Below are positions 58,201-64,000 of a stretch of DNA of 64,000 bases, one piece after another; positions within the stretch are counted from its first letter, which is position 1; each line of letters opens with the position of its first letter. This DNA comes from Filosporella fistucella. Lineage: Eukaryota > Ascomycota > Leotiomycetes > Helotiales. The DNA lies in contig JAQJZZ010000017.1 of the NCBI GenBank assembly GCA_030077755.1, positions 1-64,000 on the forward strand, given 5' to 3'. Under the pieces are notes generated by a model. That model ran no database searches and had not been told where the DNA came from. It was given only the letters and a program-made list of their open reading frames with translations. The position numbers were made by a program, and so were the translations under genes.

Positions 58201-58717
58201 CTCGAATCCGAAATTTCCATCAATCATCAGGAGTACAATGTCCGCCACTTTCGACATATCCACCATCGCCTCGAGTTCGTTTGGACATTCTACAAATGTC
58301 AATCTTTGGCGCTTCGAGGTGACAACTGTGATGGGACCCTGCGGCTGGGATAAGGTTTCTTTGGCATATCGTTTGACAAGAGATTTCAGGAGTGTGGTTT
58401 TTCCTACACCTGGAGGTCCGACAATGGCGACAAGTCGAGGTGGCGGTTCTTCGGGAATGCGGTCAATTTGGGGAACATGGAGTCTCTTCTCTTTGATCTG
58501 CAGAAATCAGTACACGTTACGTTCCTGAGATGGTAGCCATACATCGTGCGATCGTGCAGCAGTCTTTGCTAATCGTCCTGGGTTTGCGAAACCAAAAGCT
58601 TTCGGATTGCGGTCTGCTGGTCAGCAATTGTAGTTTGGGATTGTCACACAACTCACCTCCAGTATGTTTCTTCTTATCCTTGGAAGGGCGATGCGGCCTA
58701 TTCGATTGATCCTCCAT
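55240..58717 (-). CDS. BMS1: BMS1 ribosome-biogenesis GTPase
   Basis: Three exons, 58717-58657, 58616-58543 and 58497-55240 (introns 40 and 45 bp), give about 1130 residues, close to the yeast protein. The N-terminus has NPKAFGFANPGRLAKTAARSHD and KEKRLHVP, a Bms1 hallmark. The GTPase follows with P-loop GPPGVGKT (about 72-79) and VDMSKVADIVLLMIDGNFGFEMETMEFLNIL. A long acidic Asp/Glu-rich middle and a conserved C-terminal half (TGTPYKIFKNTAFIKDMF, RATFEDKILMSDIVFLRAW, FYNPVTNLIG) complete it, with a Lys-rich tail. The protein works in the nucleolus in 40S assembly, delivering Rcl1. Essential in yeast. Confidence 0.97.
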
Positions 58718-59275
58718 CTTGACGCTGCTGTAGGAATTGTATCGACGTCGAATCCAGGAACATTTTCACAGCAATAAATTTTGGCGGGAACATTTTTGCG
58801 ATATGTAGCTAACCCAATTTAGCTAGAGCAATTTCTTATCATCTTATCGAGATATCGGGATCGTGACCTGGAAATCGACGCTTCACCTCGGCCCAAGAAT
58901 GAAACTACACACCTGCAAGTCAATTGAAGCAGCAAATGTATTGGATATAGATGCTTACCTTTGCTACACTTCGTCCCACTCACACTCACATTGGCACAGC
59001 ATGTTCCTTGTGAAACGCGTGTGTTGTCGGTATGGGCGCTTCCACTGTTCTATCTCAGCTCACGGCTACGGCCCCTCAGCATCTCGCCATCTGATGACGT
59101 ACTTTAGGCTGTCGCGGGGTCCTCAGCTCAAGTCAAAGACCAAAGATGGTGGGGTATAAAGTCCTCTATCTTCCTTCGTAAATACACTCTTTCTTTGGTA
59201 GTAATTAGATATATCGATATCAAAAACTCTACAGCCTTTTCACTTCCATTCGCCAACATCATAACCTACATCAAA
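58718..59275. promoter_or_regulatory. Intergenic region with TATA box of the inhibitor gene
   Basis: Lies between divergent BMS1 and the small inhibitor gene. TATAAA at 59155-59160 is about 115 bp upstream of the ATG at 59276, followed by a pyrimidine-rich leader. Nothing else recognised. Confidence 0.5.
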
Positions 59276-59657
59276 ATGCCAGTCAGACATATTGTGAGCA
59301 ACACACACATCTATGATTCTTTGCTGTCATTTACGAGAACTATGCTAATGGGAATCGTGCAATAGATTACTTGCCCCAAAAAGGGCGACGTTGAAGAGTA
59401 GGCCGGTTCTCTCCCTATAACAGCTTTCCTTCTGACGCGAATTTCTAGAGCAAAGAAGTTTGTCACCGATAAGGGTGGGAAGATCGTTGAGACCTACAGC
59501 ATTTTCCCTGGATTCTTGTAGGTTATAACTTAACTTCAATACCAACATGCCTGACGATTTCGTAAGAGCCGAAATGCCAGAGGACTCTGTTAGCACGTTC
59601 TCCAGCAGTCCACATATCAAGACAGCCGAGCTCGATGGGGAAGTTAGGACACAGTAA
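59276..59657 (+). CDS. PBI2: Pbi2-type proteinase B inhibitor (I9 family), four tiny exons
   Basis: Four exons, 59276-59293 (6 codons), 59366-59397, 59449-59517 and 59567-59657, with introns of 72, 51 and 49 bp, join in frame to a 69-residue protein ending at TAA. It reads MPVRHIITCPKKGD, AKKFVTDKGGKIVETY, FPGFLAEMPEDSV, then HIKTAELDGEV. This is the inhibitor I9 pattern of fungal Pbi2, which inhibits vacuolar subtilisin-like proteinase B and, in yeast, helps vacuole fusion (LMA1). It has no signal peptide, as expected. It is too fragmented to appear as a long frame, so it is easily missed. Phases agree at all three introns, which strongly supports the model. The intron 3 acceptor CGTAAG is slightly unusual. 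Confidence 0.85.
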
Positions 59658-60024
59658 ATCGATACTGGTTGTATTCAAGGTACTTTTCACACTGGAGTAC
59701 TTGAGAGGAATTGTTTGCACATATATGGTCGGACTTGTATGGTGTTCTCTTGTACTAGATAGTTAACCGGACACAATATATGCACATGAGATGGTCAGGT
59801 TTATCTTCATCTCCTTCTGCCAAATCTGCCTTTGCCTCAAGAAATAAAATCAATCAAAGCGAGGTATGAAATGGTATAAGCAATGGATAGATTGCCAGGT
59901 AAATCTGTTTAGTTGAGCTGTGGTCGCTAGCGTTGTCGACGCCAGCCTCGGTCGACCTAATCCAAAGCTCGTAAAGGGAACAGCTTCACGCTCACGTCAT
60001 GCAACCTGACAATTCAATGCCGCT
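59658..60024. other. Intergenic region
   Basis: 3' flank of the inhibitor gene and promoter of the kinase gene. Nothing else recognised. Confidence 0.5.
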
Positions 60025-61440
60025 ATGAAGGTCTTCTCCAAACCATTGCGGTGTCGCAATGTGACTATCTGTTGTCCTAGACAGATCCGATCACTGTCTT
60101 ATTCCTGTCGAGCCCTTCGACATCCCTCCCCATCAGCTCACAAATGGTCGCACCCCCCAAGCTCCACAAACATCGCCGACGATGAAGTTGCAAGCCTTGC
60201 GAGCATGCCGCTGCACACCCTGAGCCTGGCAGATCTAGTGAAGTACTCAATTCCCTTGCTACAAAATCAACACATTCCCTGACGGCTCTCTAGACATGGA
60301 CGTCCACCTCTCTCGACTGACGCACTGTTTTCCTCTGCAAACTTCACCCTCTCTCTCCTCCCAATCCGACTCGCGCATCGCATTCAGGCACTGAGAAACC
60401 TCCCATTCATAGTCGTGTCAAACCCGAACATTTCCAAAATATACAACAACTATCTACATTCCTTGTCAACCCTTCTACCGTATAAGTCAAAGACCATATC
60501 GACCTTGGAGGATGAGATACGATTCACCAGCGTGCTTGCAGATCTCGTGGAGACACATTCGCATACTATACCCACATTGGCGCGAGGCTTTCTTGAGTGT
60601 AGGAGGTATATAAACCCAAGTGAGGTCACCAGGTTCTTGGATGAGCATCTTCGTGCCAGGATTGGTACTCGATTGATTGCTGAACAACATATTGCTCTCC
60701 ATGTCTCCTCACAGCCACATCAAGCCGGACGCGGCGATCAGATTGCAGACGATGGGTCTTCATACATTGGTGTCATTGATACTGCTCTGCAACCTGCATC
60801 TATCATTAATTCTTGTGGAAATTTCGTGTCCGAAATCTGCGAATTGAAGTACGGTGTGCGCCCGACATGGATTATTGACGGAGAGCCAAACACGACATTT
60901 GCCTTCGTACCTGTGCATCTAGAGTATATCATCACGGAGCTCCTCAAAAATGCTTTCCGAGCAACGGTCGAGTCAGGGAAATCTCATGAACCCGTGGTAA
61001 TCACAATTGCAGCAGAGCCGGGAAGTCCAAGGGGTGGATCAGACTCAACACGAAAAACAGATACCACAACCCCTTTTGACGATAACCCAGCTATAAAGCC
61101 TTTCGAGGATGCAGCTCCAGGAGTCACAATACGGATCCGTGATCGTGGTGGAGGAATTAGCCCGGAAGTCTTGCCAAACATTTGGTCATATTCATTCACG
61201 ACGTTTAACGATGAAGACGAGCTTCCAGGACAGACACCGGGCAGTGGAAACATGGATGCACTTAACGCACTCTCAGGGGCAGGTGGCGAGGGCAGCTCGA
61301 TTGCTGGTCTTGGTTATGGATTGCCACTTGGCAGGGCATATGCTGAATATTTTGGCGGCGGTATTGCAGTACAGAGCTTGTATGGATGGGGATGTGATGT
61401 ATATCTCAGACTCAAAGGTTTGGGCCGACCCAAGCGATGA
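60025..61440 (+). CDS. Mitochondrial pyruvate dehydrogenase kinase family protein
   Basis: Two exons, 60025-60242 and 60294-61440 (51-bp intron), give about 454 residues. The basic, Ser-rich N-terminus (MKVFSKPLRCRNVTICCPRQIRSLSYS) looks like a mitochondrial presequence. The PDK-type helical domain follows (LADLVKHGRPPL, IQALRNLPFIVVSNPNISKIYNNY, LDEHLRARIGTRLIAEQHIAL). The GHKL ATP site shows an N-box ELLKNAFRAT (about 288-297), a G1-box RDRGGGIS (about 355-362), WSYSFTT (about 370) and a G2-box GLGYGLPLGRAYAEYFGG (about 411-428). It phosphorylates and inactivates the E1 subunit of pyruvate dehydrogenase in the matrix. Yeast has two such genes (PKP1, PKP2); which one this matches I cannot say, and a branched-chain kinase role is not excluded. 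Confidence 0.93.
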
Positions 61441-61950
61441 AAAAGAACTCTTCGGGAGATGAACTTACGGGGAGTCTGGGGAGCAGAAAAGAGGGCTGCC
61501 TACATGGCCAACATGAAGAAGACATAGAGATCTAGGAGCAGCCTATACTATCGCAACCAATTCGTCGGAGCCTTGTCATCAAATTCCAGCACGTTTTAGA
61601 GCTGGAATTATCGAGGGTAATAAGCCTCACGGCTCGCCCGAATAAATCATAATATCTACAAAATGCCTACTCTCCTTGTCAGAGCCTTGTGAAACTCCTG
61701 AGATGTTGGTCCAATTTCATTGGGTCGATTCTACCATGCAGCTTGAAGCGAGGCGAGTAGAACGTCCTCAATGCTACCAGGGAGGCACTGAAGCAAACGC
61801 TCAGTTGGCGGCAAAGGGGCAGTGTAACAGGTTGCATATCAGAGGCCATCTTCGCCTGCTATAAGGCATTTTTCTTCCTCACATCTTACTGTCTAAAGCT
61901 TGCTCACGACCCGTGCTTCTCCACATGCTTCATTTCCAACCCTATTCATT
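61441..61950. other. Intergenic region
   Basis: 3' flank of the kinase and promoter of the STAND-type gene. Nothing recognised. Confidence 0.5.
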
Positions 61951-64000
61951 ATGGACGGCATATCTAGCGTTGCAAGTATTGTTCAGCTCGGCGAGGCCGT
62001 CAAGAAATTAGTCGATTTCTGTAAAGATGTTCGAGATGCACCGGCTACAATTACTTGTCTCTTTAATGACTTGAAGCTCCTGTCCGAGATTATTGCAAAG
62101 AGTAGGAGACTGTATTGCCCTATTGAACCAGGAGATACTACAGACCGGGTGCTGCAAGCTTGCGAAAAGAGAATCTCTGAGTTACATTCAAAAATTGATA
62201 AATCGGTGCAGCACTTCAAGACGGGTGGGCTGCGGAAAAGATTTTGGACTTCTTTCCTGGTCACTTGCAAAGCGAGCGAGCTTAAATCATTGCAAGGATT
62301 GATTCGAGACGCAAATCAAAGATTGAGTCAAGTCCAGCAGATTTTTTTAATGTAGGATACTACTTAGCTTTCAATGCCGTCGACGGTGCTAACAAGTTTC
62401 AGAGAGTCCGCATTGCGTGTTATATCCAATCAAGAACAAATACAATCTAGTGTTGATGCTCTTCACTTAGAGTTAGAAAAGCCAACCACAACTACTAGCT
62501 ATACAATCGATTTAGCCATGCAAATTCCTCCGCTCCAAAGCAAATCCGACGACCAGGCGTCAGTTGATAAGCCTCCCAATACGCTGAACTCACTAGCAGA
62601 CGGTGAGGCTTCTCCGCCATACCAGATTTTAGACCCAGTTCATGGCGTGATTGCAACACGTACGGACTCCAAGGTCAAACGCGCTACAGACTACGAAAGA
62701 TCGTGGCAATACAGCTTCACAACTCCTTTGATGAGTGTATCACGACATTCAAGAACTTATAAAGTGGAGTCACGGATCCACACATCTAATACAGTCGAAA
62801 CCGAGATCATCTCAGTGTTCTATCCGAGATCTGGTGGAAAGTTCCTTGGGCTGACAAGCGGAATGATAGTGACCGCCAGGTCTACAGTTGGCTGGCAGTA
62901 CACCATTGAGCCCTTCCGTGCAGTCCCTGAAAATGCATTGATATTTGAATTTTGTCGCGTCGGGAATATGGAAGGCATTAAGACTTTGCTGCAGCGTGGG
63001 GAAGCTTCTCCAATGGATCGTGATCCTTTGGGACGAACGCCGCTTTGGGTATGATGATGATTTGGATGTTCCCTTCTCGTTCTCGGAGTGCTAACAATCA
63101 AGTAGATTGCAGCGAATTCATTGCAGCTTGGAGTCGCCAAACTTTTACTTCAGGAAGGAGCAGATCCTCATGCACATGACTGGAGATCTAGGAGGTTAAT
63201 ACCACATCCTATTGCTCCAGTAATCATTTCTAACACTATCAAACAGGCCACCAATCGAGATGGTAGCTCGCAGCTCGGGTGCTAAACTCAAGCCAAAAGT
63301 TGAGATGATCAACATACTGCAATCGCACAGCCGCGAGGACTACTCAGATGACACGATTCTTTCAATGATCGGCATGTTCTTCCTAAATTATCGTCCACAG
63401 AAAGAGCTGGACATGCCGTGGAAACAAAGGCGCCAATCCATGCTTACATTGATGAGCATGCTCCTCTCAACGTTTCATCCTGGACACCAGGATCGTGTTG
63501 ACATCCTGATGGCGGCCGTAACATTCTACTATGAGCACGAAGTTCTCCATTCTATATTGTATCGAATTACTGGACCGTTGGATCTGCTGCCGGACAGATA
63601 TTCAATTCTGCACGAAGCTTTGATCAGAAGACTTTTGGAGAGAGATCCCGTTGCAATGAAGATGATTGTTGAGAAAACTGACAATTTGCATCGTTGCACG
63701 AGGAACGGCTATACTGGCATGGAGCCTCATACTCCGACCATGCTTGCCATGTACGATCAGAATCTATTTCGCTTATGGCGAAATTTGTTGAAGGAACTGG
63801 GAACAGATATGATACCTTTCGTTAATCTTGAGCTTGAGGTTGGCCCATTGAAAAGTGCTGGATGGACCGAGGATACTTTGGCGACACTATTTGAGACTGA
63901 TTGGGAAGATGATCTTGATGATGGGCCACGTGTATTTGGCCATCCCAACTGTCAGAGATGTGGACATAATGGAACTGCTGGTGGAGCAAGACTCAAAGTT
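61951..64000 (+). CDS. STAND N-domain/ankyrin protein, 3' end outside window
   Basis: Exons 61951-62351, 62403-63048, 63106-63194 and 63247 to beyond 64000 (introns 51, 57 and 52 bp) join in phase. The N-terminus (MDGISSVASIVQLGEAVKKLVDFCKDVRDAP) is the fungal STAND N-terminal domain, with a helical bundle to about 150. A spacer rich in Ser/Thr and a region with RSWQYSFTTPLMSVS and GKFLGLTSGMIVTARSTVGWQY follow. Ankyrin repeats come next (FCRVGNMEGIKTLLQRGEASPMDRDPLGRTPLW, IAANSLQLGVAKLLLQEGADPHAHD). No NACHT P-loop is visible in the portion present, so this seems a NACHT-less relative of the broken gene at 37.3-40.2 kb. A CxxC pair (NCQRCGHNG) lies near the right edge. Confidence 0.8.

Noticed and set aside
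59345..59720. Minus-strand frames over the inhibitor gene
   Set aside because: The plus strand carries a phase-consistent four-exon gene with family motifs; the minus frames have none.

Overview
The window is one end of a chromosome of a filamentous ascomycete (Pezizomycotina). It begins with CCCTAA telomere repeats, the genes carry short 40-120 bp spliceosomal introns with GT..AG ends and CTAAC-like branch sites, and the gene set is fungal: Zn2Cys6 regulator, LysM protein, GH18 chitinase of the killer-toxin-like class, STAND/NACHT proteins, BMS1 and PDK. A leotiomycete (Helotiales-like) source is my guess from the gene flavour only.

Region 1, about 1-24.3 kb, is the subtelomere. It is very AT-rich and TA-rich, with decayed coding sequence full of TAA/TAG codons and transition-type differences between repeat copies, as expected of repeat-induced point mutation (RIP). 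Inside it I can still read: a decayed telomere-linked RecQ-type helicase on the minus strand (about 12.5-16.4 kb); a related zinc-finger/recombinase-like gene that remains in one frame for about 1000 codons with only about seven stops (17.1-20.1 kb); a third remnant of that family (23.0-23.9 kb); a 4-kb decayed unknown gene (7.2-11.3 kb); twin copies of an unknown element (2.8-4.6 and 5.2-6.8 kb); a 512-bp repeat found both beside the telomere and at 16.57 kb; and several minisatellites and inverted repeats.

Region 2, 24.3-36.5 kb, is a secreted chitin-related cluster: a three-LysM secreted protein, an F-box-like protein, a seven-exon LysM/CBM18/GH18 chitinase of about 1416 residues, and a secreted HELFH zincin.

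Region 3, 36.5-49 kb, is mixed and partly decaying: a RIP-like AT island, a NACHT-ankyrin gene broken by a nonsense codon and a frameshift, a CAX-type cation exchanger that has lost the signature acidic residue of its first alpha repeat, a decayed pyroglutamyl-peptidase gene, and an unidentified decayed gene.

Region 4, 48-64 kb, is ordinary gene-dense chromosome: a Zn2Cys6 regulator divergent from a small unknown protein across four GGA(A/G)TTCC motifs, a secreted alpha-carbonic anhydrase, a four-helix membrane protein, a medium-chain dehydrogenase, BMS1, a tiny four-exon Pbi2-type protease inhibitor, mitochondrial PDK, and the 5' part of a STAND-type ankyrin protein running off the right edge. 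Exon boundaries were placed by hand from reading frame, GT/AG sites and family knowledge.
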